A stretch of 42,130 nt of DNA. It comes from Burkholderiaceae bacterium (GTDB lineage Bacteria; Pseudomonadota; Gammaproteobacteria; Burkholderiales; Burkholderiaceae_E). The stretch spans positions 1-42,130 of the forward strand of contig JAHBZV010000027.1 of assembly GCA_019635275.1 (NCBI GenBank), written 5' to 3'. Positions 18,417-27,744 of this stretch are shown here, one piece after another (position 1 is the first letter of the stretch; each line of letters opens with the position of its first letter). Below the pieces are notes generated by a model that made no database searches, was not told the origin of the DNA, and was given only the letters and a program-made list of their open reading frames with translations. Made by a program: the position numbers and the translations under genes.

Positions 18417-20126
18417 ATGGCGTTCGTCAACAACCTGCTGCTGATCGGGGCGCTGCTGATGTTCGCCGGCATCATGCTGGGCGCCTTCTCGTCCCGGCTG
18501 GGGGTGCCGTTCCTGCTGGTGTTCCTGGTGGTCGGCATGCTGGCCGGCGAGGGCGGCATCGGCGGCATCCGGTACGACGACTACGGCACGGCCTTCTTCG
18601 TCGGCAACCTGGCACTGGCGATCATCCTGCTCGACGGCGGGCTGCGCACCAAGCTCAGTACCTTCCGGGTGGCTCTGCGCCCGTCGCTCGTGCTGGCGAC
18701 GGTCGGGGTGGCGCTGACGGCGCTGGCGGTCGGCCTGTTCGCCGCCTGGGTGCTGGCCATCGACTGGCGCCTCGGGCTCCTGCTCGGGGCGATCGTCGGA
18801 TCGACCGACGCGGCGGCGGTGTTCGCGATGCTGAAGTCGAGCGGCACGCGGCTGAACGAGCGGGTGGCCAACACGCTCGAGATCGAGTCCGGCGTCAACG
18901 ATCCGATGGCGATCGCGCTGACCACCGTGCTGATCGAGCTGCTGATGACCCCCGGCGAGGCGAGGGGGCTGGCGATGGTCGGCGAGCTCGTGCTCCAGTT
19001 CGGGCTGGGCACCGTGCTGGGCATCGGCCTGGGGCGAGGATTGGCCTGGGCGATGCAGCGCGCGTCGCTCGGCGAGGGGCTGGGGGCCCTGCTGCTGTGC
19101 TCGGGCGGCGTGGCTGCGTTCGCGCTGGTCAACGCGCTGGGCGGCAGCGGCTTCATCGCGGTCTACCTGGTCGGGCTGGTGGTCGGCAACCGCACGCGCC
19201 GTGCCGGGGAGAACCTGTTGCGCGCAATGGACGGCATGGCGTGGCTGGCGCAGTCGAGCATGTTCCTGCTGCTCGGCTTGCTGGTATCGCCCGGCGCGAT
19301 CCCGGGCATCCTGCCGGCGGCGGCGGCGATCTCGGCGTTCCTGATGTTCGCAGCGCGCCCGGCGGCGGTCTGGCTGTGTCTGCTGCCGTTCCGGTTCGCC
19401 GGACGCGAGGTGGCGTTCATCGGCTGGATGGGGCTGCGCGGCGCGGTACCGATCGTGCTGGCGATGTTTCCGATGCTCGCCGGCGTGCCCGGCTCGGGGA
19501 CGCTGTTCAACGTGGCATTCGTGGTCGTGCTGGCCTCGTTGCTGTTCCAGGGCACCTCGGTTGCCTTTGCCGCGCGGCGTTTCGGCGTGGGCCTTCCGCC
19601 GCGCGACGAGCCGGTCGTGCGGCCGACGCTGTCCGACGACAAGCTGGCGGTGGTCGAGTTTCCGGTCGGCGAGCGCGCGCCGCTGCTCGGCGTGATGCTG
19701 CGCACGCTGCTGCTACCCGAGGGCGTCGGCGTGCTGTCGGTGATCCGCGGGGGGGAGCCGCTGGACCAGGACGCAGCCGGCGCGCTGCGGCCCGGCGACG
19801 TCGTGATGCTGCTGGCGCCGGACCAGCACGTCGACCACCTGTCGGAGATGTTCGCGCGGATCGACGTCGCGTCGCGGCGCAAGTACTACGGCGACTTCGT
19901 GCTGGAGGGCAGCGCGTCGTTCGCCGACGTCTGCGCCGCCTACGGGTGCGAGCCGCCCGCCGAGCTGTCGGGCATGACGCTGGACGAGGCGATGCGCAGG
20001 CGCGCACCGCGCATCGTCGAGGGCGACGCCGTGCAGATTTCGCGGTTGCTGCTGGTGGCCCGCGAGGTGGAGGGCGGCCGCGTGGTCAAGGTCGGCCTGA
20101 AGCTGGAGCGCGCGCCCGGGCGCTGA
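18417..20126 (+). CDS. cvrA: Potassium/proton antiporter, CvrA/NhaP2 type
   Basis: A 569-residue CPA1-type antiporter. About 12 membrane helices (residues ~5-390) include LDGGLRTKL and the ion-pathway segments GSTDAAAVFAML and ESGVNDPMAIALT with the paired acidic residues. The cytoplasmic part has an RCK_C (TrkA-C) domain (about 400-480: GERAPLLGVMLRTL to LRPGDVVMLLAPDQ), then a CorC/HlyC-like transporter-associated domain to the C-terminus. This domain order is that of NhaP2/CvrA, which exports K+ and protects against low osmolarity or K+ overload. It stands as a single gene. Confidence 0.92.
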   Translation: MAFVNNLLLIGALLMFAGIMLGAFSSRLGVPFLLVFLVVGMLAGEGGIGGIRYDDYGTAFFVGNLALAIILLDGGLRTKLSTFRVALRPSLVLATVGVALTALAVGLFAAWVLAIDWRLGLLLGAIVGSTDAAAVFAMLKSSGTRLNERVANTLEIESGVNDPMAIALTTVLIELLMTPGEARGLAMVGELVLQFGLGTVLGIGLGRGLAWAMQRASLGEGLGALLLCSGGVAAFALVNALGGSGFIAVYLVGLVVGNRTRRAGENLLRAMDGMAWLAQSSMFLLLGLLVSPGAIPGILPAAAAISAFLMFAARPAAVWLCLLPFRFAGREVAFIGWMGLRGAVPIVLAMFPMLAGVPGSGTLFNVAFVVVLASLLFQGTSVAFAARRFGVGLPPRDEPVVRPTLSDDKLAVVEFPVGERAPLLGVMLRTLLLPEGVGVLSVIRGGEPLDQDAAGALRPGDVVMLLAPDQHVDHLSEMFARIDVASRRKYYGDFVLEGSASFADVCAAYGCEPPAELSGMTLDEAMRRRAPRIVEGDAVQISRLLLVAREVEGGRVVKVGLKLERAPGR

Positions 20127-20254
20127 GCGCCGCCGGCCACGCGCGGCACGATCCGGGCCTCGCACGTCGGGCGCGGCCAACGGCCGGCCTCGTTCCCGGG
20201 GCGCGGCGCTACACTACCCGGCGCAATCCGCCATCCGTGCCCGCCGGAGCCAAC

Positions 20255-21430
20255 ATGGACCTGAACTACTCGGCCGAAGAGCTCGCCTTCCGCGACGAGG
20301 TGCGCGGCTGGCTCGACGCGAACATCCCCGCCGACCTGCGCGACAAGGTGCTCGAGTATCGCGAGCTGTCCAAGGACGACCTGGTCCGCTGGCACAAGAT
20401 CCTCGCGAAGAAGGGCTGGGTCGCGCCGTCCTGGCCGAAGGAATGGGGCGGCACCGACTGGTCGCCGGTCGAGCGCTACATCTTCGAGGAAGAGTACGCA
20501 TACGCCGGAGCGCCGCCGATCGCGCCGTTCGGCCCGACGATGTGCGCGTCGGTGCTGCTGCAGTTCGGCACCGAGGCGCAGAAGCAACGCTTCCTGCCGC
20601 GCATCTACCACTGCGACGACTTCTGGTGCCAGGGCTACTCGGAGCCGGGCTCGGGTTCCGACCTCGCTTCGCTGAAGACGCGTGCCGAGCGCCGCGGCGA
20701 CCACTACGTCGTCAACGGCCAGAAGATCTGGACCACGCTCGGCCACTACGGCGACTGGATCTTCTGCCTGGTGCGCACCGACAGCTCGTCGAAGAAGCAG
20801 GAAGGCATCAGCTTCCTGCTGATCGACATGAAGACGCCCGGCATCACGGTGCGGCCGCTGATCCTGCTCGACGAGGGCCACGAGGTCAACGAGGTGTTCT
20901 TCGACGACGTGAAGGTGCCCGTCGAGAACCTGGTCCACGAGGAGGGCAAGGGCTGGACCGTGGCCAAGTACCTGCTCGGACACGAGCGGCTGAACACCGG
21001 GCGCATCGGCGCATCCAAGCGCGAGATGGCGAAGCTCAAGGAGATCGCCGCGCGCACCATGAAGGACGGCCGGCCGCTGCTCGACGATCCGCGCTTTCGC
21101 GACAAGGTCTCGCGCGTCGAGATCGAGCTGATGGCGCTCGAGATCACCAACCTGCGCTTCGTCGACGAGATGCGGCGCACCGGTCGGATCGGCGCCGAGG
21201 TGTCGATGCTGAAGATCCGGGGCACCGAGATCCAGCAGGCGATCACCGAGCTGCTGATGCAGGTCGCGGGGCCGCTCGCGCAGTCGTTCAGGCCGGTCGA
21301 CTACGAGGGCTTCGACGGCTTCACCGCATCGATCGCGCCGCGCTACTTCAACTTCCGGAAGACCTCGATCTACGCGGGCTCCAACGAGATCCAGCGCAAC
21401 ATCATCGCCAAGGCGGCCCTCGGCCTCTGA
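20255..21430 (+). CDS. pimC: Acyl-CoA dehydrogenase, pimeloyl-CoA dehydrogenase large-subunit type
   Basis: A 391-residue flavoprotein subunit that begins MDLNYSAEELAFRDEVRGWL like PimC of Rhodopseudomonas. It has WPKEWGG, the FAD-contact stretch CQGYSEPGSGSDLASLKT, and the C-terminal SIYAGSNEIQRNIIAK. In that last motif the catalytic glutamate position of medium-chain enzymes (YEGT) is Ala374, so the base must come from elsewhere or from the partner. The next gene, 16 nt on, encodes the second subunit, suggesting an alpha2beta2 enzyme. Pimeloyl-CoA is the substrate of the named family, but a different CoA ester is possible here. Confidence 0.85.
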   Translation: MDLNYSAEELAFRDEVRGWLDANIPADLRDKVLEYRELSKDDLVRWHKILAKKGWVAPSWPKEWGGTDWSPVERYIFEEEYAYAGAPPIAPFGPTMCASVLLQFGTEAQKQRFLPRIYHCDDFWCQGYSEPGSGSDLASLKTRAERRGDHYVVNGQKIWTTLGHYGDWIFCLVRTDSSSKKQEGISFLLIDMKTPGITVRPLILLDEGHEVNEVFFDDVKVPVENLVHEEGKGWTVAKYLLGHERLNTGRIGASKREMAKLKEIAARTMKDGRPLLDDPRFRDKVSRVEIELMALEITNLRFVDEMRRTGRIGAEVSMLKIRGTEIQQAITELLMQVAGPLAQSFRPVDYEGFDGFTASIAPRYFNFRKTSIYAGSNEIQRNIIAKAALGL

Positions 21431-21446
21431 ACCGGACGCGCAGACC

Positions 21447-22595
21447 ATGGACTTCCAGTACACCGAAGAGCAGCAGCTGCTGGCCGACAGCGTCCGGCGG
21501 CTGGTCGACAAGCGCTACGATTTCGAGTCGCGCAAGGGCATCGTCGCGTCGCCGGCCGGGCACAGCGCCGAGGCCTGGTCCGAGCTGGCCGGACTCGGGC
21601 TGCTGTCGCTGCCGTTCGCCGAAGCCGACGGCGGCTTCGGCGGCGGCGCCGTCGACCTGATCGCGACGATGGAAGCGATCGGCGAGGGGCTCGTCGTCGA
21701 GCCGTTCCTGTCCACGCTCGCGCCGGCCGGCCGGCTGGTGGCCCGCTGCGGCAGCGACGCGCAGCGCGCCGCGCTGCTGCCGGCGGTCATCGACGGATCG
21801 CTCAGGCTCGCGTTCGCGCATGGCGAGCGCGGCTCCCGCTACACGCTGTCGCAGGTCGAGGCCCGCGCGACCAAGGCCGGCGACGGCTGGGTCCTCGACG
21901 GCGAGAAGGCGGTCGTGCTGCACGCGCCGATGGCGGACCGCCTCGTCGTGTCGGCGCGCAGCGCAGGCGCGGCCGGCGACGCGTCGGGGATCAGCCTGTT
22001 CGTCGTGGACGCGAAGGCGGCCGGGCTCGCGATGAAGACCTTCCGCACCGTCGACAACCTGCGCGCGGCCGACCTGGTGATGAAGGGCGTGAAGCTGCCG
22101 CCCGATGCGCTGCTGGGCGAGGCCGGCGCCGCGTTGCCTGCGATCGAGGAGGCGGTCGACTTCGCGACGGTGCTGCTGTGCGCCGAAGGTGTCGGCGCGA
22201 TGCGCTACGCGAACCAGGCGACGCTCGAATACCTTAAGACGCGCAAGCAGTTCGGCGTGCCGATCGGCTCGTTCCAGGCGCTGCAGCACCGGATGGTCGA
22301 CATGACGATCAGCGCCGAGCAGGCGCGCTCGATCACCTATCTCGCCTGCGCGAAGGTCGACGCGGCGGCGCGCGGCAGCGTCGACGCGGCCGAGCGGCGC
22401 CGCGTCGTCTCGGCGGCGAAGGTCAAGGTGGCCGACGCGGCGCGCCACGTAGGCCAGGAGGCGATCCAGCTGCACGGCGGCATGGGCATGACGCAGGAAA
22501 TGAAGGTGGCGCACACCTTCAAGCGGTTGACGATGATCGCGCAGCAGTTCGGCGACGCCGAGCATCACCTGGAGCGGTTCGCGGCGGCGGGTTGA
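21447..22595 (+). CDS. pimD: Acyl-CoA dehydrogenase, pimeloyl-CoA dehydrogenase small-subunit type
   Basis: A 382-residue acyl-CoA dehydrogenase-fold protein, the likely partner of the upstream gene. It begins MDFQYTEEQQLLADSVRRLV and ends soon after VGQEAIQLHGGMGMTQEMKVAHTFKRL; the usual YEGT region is absent. The SEPGSGSD segment of the large subunit is replaced by FAHGERGSRYTLSQV, so flavin contacts differ between the two. Division of flavin and catalytic sites between unequal subunits is established for the mycobacterial FadE heterotetramers. It faces the ars operon, whose last gene ends 20 nt away on the opposite strand. Confidence 0.85.
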   Translation: MDFQYTEEQQLLADSVRRLVDKRYDFESRKGIVASPAGHSAEAWSELAGLGLLSLPFAEADGGFGGGAVDLIATMEAIGEGLVVEPFLSTLAPAGRLVARCGSDAQRAALLPAVIDGSLRLAFAHGERGSRYTLSQVEARATKAGDGWVLDGEKAVVLHAPMADRLVVSARSAGAAGDASGISLFVVDAKAAGLAMKTFRTVDNLRAADLVMKGVKLPPDALLGEAGAALPAIEEAVDFATVLLCAEGVGAMRYANQATLEYLKTRKQFGVPIGSFQALQHRMVDMTISAEQARSITYLACAKVDAAARGSVDAAERRRVVSAAKVKVADAARHVGQEAIQLHGGMGMTQEMKVAHTFKRLTMIAQQFGDAEHHLERFAAAG

Positions 22596-22615
22596 GGCCG
22601 TGTCCGGCCGGTGCG

Positions 22616-23644
22616 TCAGGCGCCGGTCGCGCGATACCAGTGCCGCGTCCGGTTGGCGATCGCCACCAGCGACAGCATCACCGGCACCTCGACCAGCACG
22701 CCGACCACCGTCGCCAGGGCGGCGCCCGATTGCAGGCCGAACAGCGAGATCGCCACCGCCACGGCCAGCTCGAAGAAGTTCGAGGTGCCGATCAGGCAGG
22801 CGGGCGCGGCGATCTCGTGCGGAAGGCGCAGCCAGCGCGCGCCGATCGCGCTGATGAAGAAGATCCCGTACGACTGGATGACCAGCGGCACCGCGATCAG
22901 GGCGATCACCATCGGTTGCTCGATGAGCGTGCGCGCCTGGAAGCCGAACAGCAGCACGACGGTGGCGATCAGTCCGACGACCGACCACGGCTTGAGCGCC
23001 GCGACGCCGCGCGCGAGCCGCTGCGTGCCGCCCGCGGCGAGCCACAGCTGCCTCGTGACCACGCCCGCGACCAGCGGCAGCACGACGTAGAGCACGGTGG
23101 AGAGCAACAGCGTCTCCCACGGAACCGCGACCTTCGTGACCCCGAGCAGGAATGCGGCGATCGGCGCGAACGCGAACACCATGATCAGGTCGTTGACCGA
23201 CACCTGCACCAGCGTGTAGTTGGGGTCGCCCTTCGTCAGCTGGCTCCAGACGAATACCATCGCGGTGCACGGCGCGACGCCCAGCAGGATCATTCCCGCG
23301 ATGTACTCGCTGGCCGACTGCGGATCGACCCATGGCGCGAAGACGTGCTGGAAGAACAGGACGCCGAGTCCGGCCATCGTGAACGGCTTGATCAACCAGT
23401 TGACGACCAGGGTCAGGACGAGGCCCCGCGGCCGCCTGCCGACGTGCTTCACGGCGGCGAAGTCGACCTGGATCATCATCGGGTAGATCATCACCCAGAT
23501 GAAGACGGCGACCACCAGGTTGACGTGCGCGATTTCGAGCCCGGCGATCGCCTGGAACAGGCCGGGCGCGACCAGCCCGACCCCCACGCCTGCGACGATG
23601 CCCAGCGCGACCCAGACGGTGAGGTAGCGTTCGAAGAGGCCCAT
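22616..23644 (-). CDS. arsB: Arsenite efflux transporter, ACR3 family
   Basis: A 342-residue protein with ten membrane helices that exports As(III). ACR3 signatures include [16 protein letters not shown], the cysteine-containing [23 protein letters not shown] (conserved Cys needed for arsenite transport) and [18 protein letters not shown]. It is of ACR3 type and not related to the ArsB pump, although the name arsB is often used. It is the last gene of arsR-arsC-ACR3 and lies 30 nt after arsC. Confidence 0.95.
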   Translation of the reverse strand: MGLFERYLTVWVALGIVAGVGVGLVAPGLFQAIAGLEIAHVNLVVAVFIWVMIYPMMIQVDFAAVKHVGRRPRGLVLTLVVNWLIKPFTMAGLGVLFFQHVFAPWVDPQSASEYIAGMILLGVAPCTAMVFVWSQLTKGDPNYTLVQVSVNDLIMVFAFAPIAAFLLGVTKVAVPWETLLLSTVLYVVLPLVAGVVTRQLWLAAGGTQRLARGVAALKPWSVVGLIATVVLLFGFQARTLIEQPMVIALIAVPLVIQSYGIFFISAIGARWLRLPHEIAAPACLIGTSNFFELAVAVAISLFGLQSGAALATVVGVLVEVPVMLSLVAIANRTRHWYRATGA

Positions 23645-23674
23645 GAACGGCGTTCCTGTGATGTCCGTGGAGAT

Positions 23675-24190
23675 TCAGCTGCGTCCGATTTCGGCGAGCG
23701 CAGCCTGCAGCGCGCGCCGATCCATCTGCTCGAGGGGTAGCGCGAGCAGCTGCAATGCGCGGTACCCGATTGCCTGTCGGGTCAACTCGAACGCGCGTCG
23801 TCTTCCGTCGTCGCCGCCTTCGGCGTTCGACGGATCGGGATAGCCCCAGTGAACCCTCGCAGGCGGTTCGCCGCGGCCGCCGGTGAACACCGGGCATGGC
23901 TCGGCGGCAGCGCTGTCGCAGACCGTGATCACGATCGACAGCGGCGGCGCGTCGGGGGTGGCGAACTCGTCCCAGCTCTTGCTGCGGCACCCACGCGCGT
24001 CGATGCCGGCCCGCTGCAGCGCCTCGAGCGCGAACGGGTTGATCTGCCCGCTCGGGGCGCTGCCCGCGCTGAATGCCTCGACGGGGCGGCCCAGCTTGCG
24101 CGCCCAGTGGTTCAGCATCGCCTCGGCCAGCACGCTGCGAGCCGAATTGTGGGTGCACAGCACCAGGACGTTGAGGAAGCGTTCGCTCAC
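23675..24190 (-). CDS. arsC: Arsenate reductase, low-molecular-weight phosphatase type
   Basis: A 171-residue LMW-PTP-fold enzyme that reduces arsenate to arsenite for export by ACR3. It has the CX5R loop CTHNSAR (Cys12-Arg18) and a second redox pair in VCDSAAAEPCP (Cys91, Cys99), the arrangement of thioredoxin-linked ArsC from Gram-positives and many proteobacteria. WGYPDPSN holds the DP general-acid motif. It sits between arsR and the ACR3 gene. Confidence 0.94.
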   Translation of the reverse strand: MSERFLNVLVLCTHNSARSVLAEAMLNHWARKLGRPVEAFSAGSAPSGQINPFALEALQRAGIDARGCRSKSWDEFATPDAPPLSIVITVCDSAAAEPCPVFTGGRGEPPARVHWGYPDPSNAEGGDDGRRRAFELTRQAIGYRALQLLALPLEQMDRRALQAALAEIGRS

Positions 24191-24239
24191 GCCGGCCTCG
24201 CCAGCGTCGGGACGTGCAATCGTGTCATCGGAGGTTTCT

Positions 24240-24563
24240 TCACGTCTTGCAGGCGACTGCGGCCGGCTCGAGGCAGGGTTCGCCCTGGCAGCAATGGGCC
24301 GTCAGGTAGCCGAGCAGATCGTTCATCTGCACGAATTCGGCGCGGTAGATCAGGTGCCGGCCGCTGCGCTCCTGGCTGACCAGGCCGGCCTGCATCAGTT
24401 CCTTCAAGTGGAACGACAATGTCGCGGCCGGCAACCCCAGCAATTCGGCGATCGCGCCCGGGGTCAGCCCCTGCGGGCCGGCCACGACCAGTGCGCGGAA
24501 TACCTGCAGCCGGGATGCCTGGGCGAGGGCGGCGAGCGCCTTGACTGCGTGGGTGTCGTCCAT
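24240..24563 (-). CDS. arsR: Arsenical-resistance repressor, ArsR family
   Basis: A 107-residue winged-helix repressor of the ars operon. The recognition helix region is LGLPAATLSFHLKELMQAGLV (about 42-62) and the wing is RSGRHLIYRA. Unlike plasmid R773 ArsR (CVCDLC in helix 4), the cysteines are at the C-terminus: Cys91, Cys92, Cys97 and Cys105. This resembles the As(III) site of the Acidithiobacillus ferrooxidans repressor. The ATG at 24563 was chosen over an upstream in-frame codon because it gives the normal family N-terminus. Its promoter and operator should lie in the AT-rich 24575-24625 stretch, but no clean palindrome was found. Confidence 0.93.
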   Translation of the reverse strand: MDDTHAVKALAALAQASRLQVFRALVVAGPQGLTPGAIAELLGLPAATLSFHLKELMQAGLVSQERSGRHLIYRAEFVQMNDLLGYLTAHCCQGEPCLEPAAVACKT

Positions 24564-24660
24564 CTGCAGGATCCTGAAGGAGAGATATTTCAATGTTATT
24601 ACAACTATGGAAACAATTGCCGAAAGCCCCGTCCGAGCCGGGCCGCCGGCGGACGCCGCG

Positions 24661-24694
24661 TCGTCACGAAATCGTCATCGAGCCGTCGTAACGT
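24661..24694 (+). promoter_or_regulatory. Pho box and -10 of the pst operon
   Basis: Direct repeats TCGTCAC and TCGTCAT separated by GAAA (24661-24678), then exactly 10 bp, then TAACGT (24689-24694) as -10. This is the geometry of PhoB-activated promoters, in which the Pho box replaces the -35. It predicts induction of pstSCAB-phoU under phosphate limitation. The phoB promoter at 31355-31388 has the same layout. Confidence 0.75.
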
Positions 24695-24729
24695 GTGCAG
24701 GTCTCCTCAGCCAGACAGGAACCCACGGA

Positions 24730-25773
24730 ATGAAACTCACGACTCGTCTTCTCGCCTCCGGTGCCCTCGCGCTCGGCCTCGCCTCGGCCCAGGCCGCAGA
24801 GATCACCGGCGCCGGGGCGACCTTCCCGGCCCCGGTCTACGCCAAGTGGGCGGAAGCCTACAAGGCGGCCACCGGCCACAGCGTCAACTACCAGGCGATC
24901 GGCTCGGGCGGCGGCATCAAGCAGATCAATGCCAAGACCGTCGACTTCGGTGCCTCCGACGACCCGCTGAAAGGCCCGGACCTCGACAAGAACGGCCTGC
25001 TGCAGTTCCCGGCCGTGATCGGCGGCATCGTCGCGGTGGTCAACCTGCCGGGTGTGCAGCCGGGCCAGATGAAACTGACCGGCGAAGTGCTCGCCGACAT
25101 CTACCGCGGCGCGGTCACGAAGTGGGACGACGCGAAGATCGTCGCGCTGAATCCGGGGGTCAAATTGCCGTCTTCCGCGATCACGCTGGTCTACCGCTCG
25201 GATTCGTCGGGCACGACGGCCGGCTTCACCGACTACCTGGCGCAGGTCTCCGGGGCGTTCAAGTCGGAGATCGGCGCCGGCAAGACGGTCGACTGGAAGG
25301 CCGGCGTCGGCGGCAAGGGGAACGCGGGTGTCGCGGCGAACGTCACGAAGATCGCCGGTGCGATCGGCTACGTCGAATACGCGTACGCCAAGCAGAACAG
25401 CATGACGCACACGGCGATGGTCAATCGCGACGGCAAGACGGTGCAGCCGGACGACAAGACCTTCGCGTCGGCCGCGGCCAATGCGAACTGGAATGGCGCC
25501 CCCGGCTTCGGCGTCAACCTGAACAACCAGCCCGGCGACCAGGCCTGGCCGATGACCTCGGCGAGCTTCATCCTGATGCACAAGACCGCCGAGAAGCCGG
25601 CGCGTTCGCTCGAAGCGCTGAAGTTCTTCCAGTGGGCGCTGAACAAGGGCCAGAACCTGGCGCTGGAGCTAGACTACGTCCCGTTGCCGGCAGCGGTCGT
25701 CAAGCAGATCGAGGCGTCGTGGAAGGACATCCGCGACGCGTCGGGCAAGCCGGTGGCGACCCTGGCTCACTGA
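24730..25773 (+). CDS. pstS: Phosphate-binding protein PstS
   Basis: The periplasmic receptor of the high-affinity phosphate ABC transporter, 347 residues. The signal peptide is cleaved after ASAQA. Phosphate contacts are in [30 protein letters not shown] and [15 protein letters not shown] (about residue 157), all diagnostic. The start at 24730 gives a normal signal peptide and has an AGGA ribosome site; longer in-frame extensions run through the Pho box and are not coding. First gene of pstSCAB-phoU, followed by a strong hairpin. Confidence 0.97.
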   Translation: MKLTTRLLASGALALGLASAQAAEITGAGATFPAPVYAKWAEAYKAATGHSVNYQAIGSGGGIKQINAKTVDFGASDDPLKGPDLDKNGLLQFPAVIGGIVAVVNLPGVQPGQMKLTGEVLADIYRGAVTKWDDAKIVALNPGVKLPSSAITLVYRSDSSGTTAGFTDYLAQVSGAFKSEIGAGKTVDWKAGVGGKGNAGVAANVTKIAGAIGYVEYAYAKQNSMTHTAMVNRDGKTVQPDDKTFASAAANANWNGAPGFGVNLNNQPGDQAWPMTSASFILMHKTAEKPARSLEALKFFQWALNKGQNLALELDYVPLPAAVVKQIEASWKDIRDASGKPVATLAH

Positions 25774-25794
25774 GCGGCGCCTGCGATCCGGAGC

Positions 25795-25817
25795 GGCGGG
25801 GCGCCTGGCGCCCCGCC
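25795..25817 (+). terminator. Intra-operon hairpin between pstS and pstC (attenuator or mRNA stabiliser)
   Basis: A perfect 10-bp stem (GGCGGGGCGC / GCGCCCCGCC) with a CTG loop, followed by the weak T-tract GTCTCGTTTA. A structure in this place after a binding-protein gene typically allows partial termination or protects the 3' end, so that pstS exceeds the permease genes. The poor T-run suggests incomplete termination. Confidence 0.6.
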
Positions 25818-25843
25818 GTCTCGTTTACGGAATCGCAGTCCTG

Positions 25844-26869
25844 ATGAAGCCACCGATGGGTGCAACGGTCGAAACAGCCGACGCGGTGTCGTCGGGCGGC
25901 ACGGCGGCGTCGTCCGGCGGCTCGGTCGCGCGGGCGCAGCAGGCCCTCGCGACGCGGGTGCGCCGCTTCGCCGCGCAGGACCGCGTCTTCTTTGCGGTGA
26001 CCTTCTCGTTCGCGGCGCTCGTCCTCGCGGGCCTGATGGGAATCCTGGTCGCGCTGGTGATCCAGGCGTGGCCGGCTCTGCGCGAGTTCGGGCCGGCCTT
26101 CTTCTACGGCACCCGGTGGAGCCCGACCGACGACGTGTTCGGCGCCGTGATCGCGGTCTACGGCACGCTGACCACGTCCGCGATCGCGCTGCTGATCGGC
26201 GTGCCGATCAGCTTCGGCATCGCGGTGTTCCTCACCGAAATGTGCCCGACCTGGCTCAAGCGGCCGCTCGGTACCGCGATCGAACTGCTCGCGGGCATCC
26301 CGTCGATCATCTACGGGTTCTGGGGATTGTTCGTCCTGGCCCCCTTGCTGCAGGACCACGTTCAGCCGCTGCTGGCCGGCACGGGGCTGCCGTGGTTCGC
26401 CGGGCCGCCGCTGGGCATCGGGATCTTCACCGCGGGCGTCGTGCTGGCGCTGATGGTGATCCCGTTCATTGCGTCGGTGATGCGCGACGTGTTCGAGACC
26501 GTGCCGCCGGTGCTGAAGGAGTCGGCCTACGGGCTGGGCTGCACGACCTGGGAAGTGGTGCGCCACATCGTGCTGCCGTACACGCGCGTGGGCGTGATCG
26601 GCGGCGTGATGCTCGGCCTGGGCCGCGCGCTCGGGGAGACGATGGCGGTCACCTTCGTGATCGGCAACGCCAACCGGCTGGCCGGGAGCCTGTTCGCGCC
26701 GGGCAACTCGATCGCTTCGACGCTGGCCAACGAGTTCGCCGAGGCCGATCCGGTCCTGCACATTCCTGCGCTGTTCGCGCTCGGCCTGCTGCTGTTCGTG
26801 ATCACCTTCGTCGTGCTGGCGATCGCGAAGTGGCTCACGCAGCGCGGCGTGGCGCGCACCGGCGCCTGA
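25844..26869 (+). CDS. pstC: Phosphate ABC transporter permease PstC
   Basis: A 341-residue inner-membrane permease. A variable, Ser/Gly/Ala-rich cytoplasmic N-terminus (about 1-45) precedes the first helix ([22 protein letters not shown]). The PstC signature [24 protein letters not shown] follows, then the EAA-loop region [22 protein letters not shown] and [18 protein letters not shown]. It forms the membrane channel with PstA, and the gene ends 7 nt before pstA. Confidence 0.96.
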   Translation: MKPPMGATVETADAVSSGGTAASSGGSVARAQQALATRVRRFAAQDRVFFAVTFSFAALVLAGLMGILVALVIQAWPALREFGPAFFYGTRWSPTDDVFGAVIAVYGTLTTSAIALLIGVPISFGIAVFLTEMCPTWLKRPLGTAIELLAGIPSIIYGFWGLFVLAPLLQDHVQPLLAGTGLPWFAGPPLGIGIFTAGVVLALMVIPFIASVMRDVFETVPPVLKESAYGLGCTTWEVVRHIVLPYTRVGVIGGVMLGLGRALGETMAVTFVIGNANRLAGSLFAPGNSIASTLANEFAEADPVLHIPALFALGLLLFVITFVVLAIAKWLTQRGVARTGA

Positions 26870-26876
26870 GGTCGGC

Positions 26877-27725
26877 ATGGCGATCACCCTTTACCGACGT
26901 CGCAAGATCGGCAACGCGCTGGGGCTGGCCCTGTCGGCGGCGTCGATGGCGCTCGGGCTCGCGGCGCTGCTGTGGATCCTGTTCACGCTGTTCTGGAACG
27001 GGCTGTCGGCGTTCAGCGTCGACTTCTTCGTTCGCTCGACGCCGGCGCCCGGGACCGAGGACGGCGGCCTCGCCAACGCGATCGTCGGCAGCCTGATGAT
27101 GGTGGGTGCGGCGACGTTCGTCTCGACGCCGATCGGCATCCTGGCCGGCATCTACCTGGCCGAGTTCGGCGCGCGCTCGAAGTTCGCGTCGGCGACCCGA
27201 TTCGTCACCGACATCATGCTGTCGGCGCCGTCGATCGTGATCGGGCTGTTCGTCTACGCGATCGCGGTCGCGACGGTCAAGCACTTCTCCGGCTGGGCCG
27301 GGACGCTCGCGCTCAGCCTGATCGCGGTGCCGGTGGTCGTTCGCACCACCGAGAACATGCTCGCGCTGGTGCCGGGCAGCCTGCGCGAGGCGGCGTTCGC
27401 GCTCGGCGCGCCGCGCTGGAAGGTGAGTCTCGCGGTGACGCTTCGCGCGGTTCGAGGCGGCGTGCTCACCGGCGTGCTGCTGGCGGTCGCGCGGATCATC
27501 GGCGAAACGGCGCCCTTGCTGTTCACCGCGCTGAACAACCAGTTCTTCAGCGCCGACATGGGCCGTCCGATGGCGAACCTGCCGGTGGTGATCTACAACT
27601 TCGCGATGAGCCCCTACGAGAACTGGCAGAAGCTCGCCTGGGGCGGCGCCGCGCTGATCGCGCTGATCGTGCTGGGCATCAACGTGCTCGCCAGGGTGGC
27701 GTTCCGCGACAAGTTGCGCACCTGA
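26877..27725 (+). CDS. pstA: Phosphate ABC transporter permease PstA
   Basis: The second membrane subunit, 282 residues with six helices. Conserved parts are [30 protein letters not shown], the cytoplasmic EAA loop [22 protein letters not shown], and [15 protein letters not shown]. It is coupled to pstC by a 7-nt gap and lies 19 nt before pstB. Confidence 0.97.
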   Translation: MAITLYRRRKIGNALGLALSAASMALGLAALLWILFTLFWNGLSAFSVDFFVRSTPAPGTEDGGLANAIVGSLMMVGAATFVSTPIGILAGIYLAEFGARSKFASATRFVTDIMLSAPSIVIGLFVYAIAVATVKHFSGWAGTLALSLIAVPVVVRTTENMLALVPGSLREAAFALGAPRWKVSLAVTLRAVRGGVLTGVLLAVARIIGETAPLLFTALNNQFFSADMGRPMANLPVVIYNFAMSPYENWQKLAWGGAALIALIVLGINVLARVAFRDKLRT

Positions 27726-27744
27726 GCCCGAACGGAAAGACCGA

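Noticed and set aside
21402-24158. Long minus-strand open frame across the acyl-CoA dehydrogenase small subunit, ACR3 and arsC
   Set aside because: It is a shifted-frame shadow of three real genes and shows no domain of its own.
24575-24625. ArsR operator palindrome in the AT-rich patch before arsR
   Set aside because: Only imperfect partial symmetry around TTTCAATG and TATGGAAA. Not good enough to place a site.
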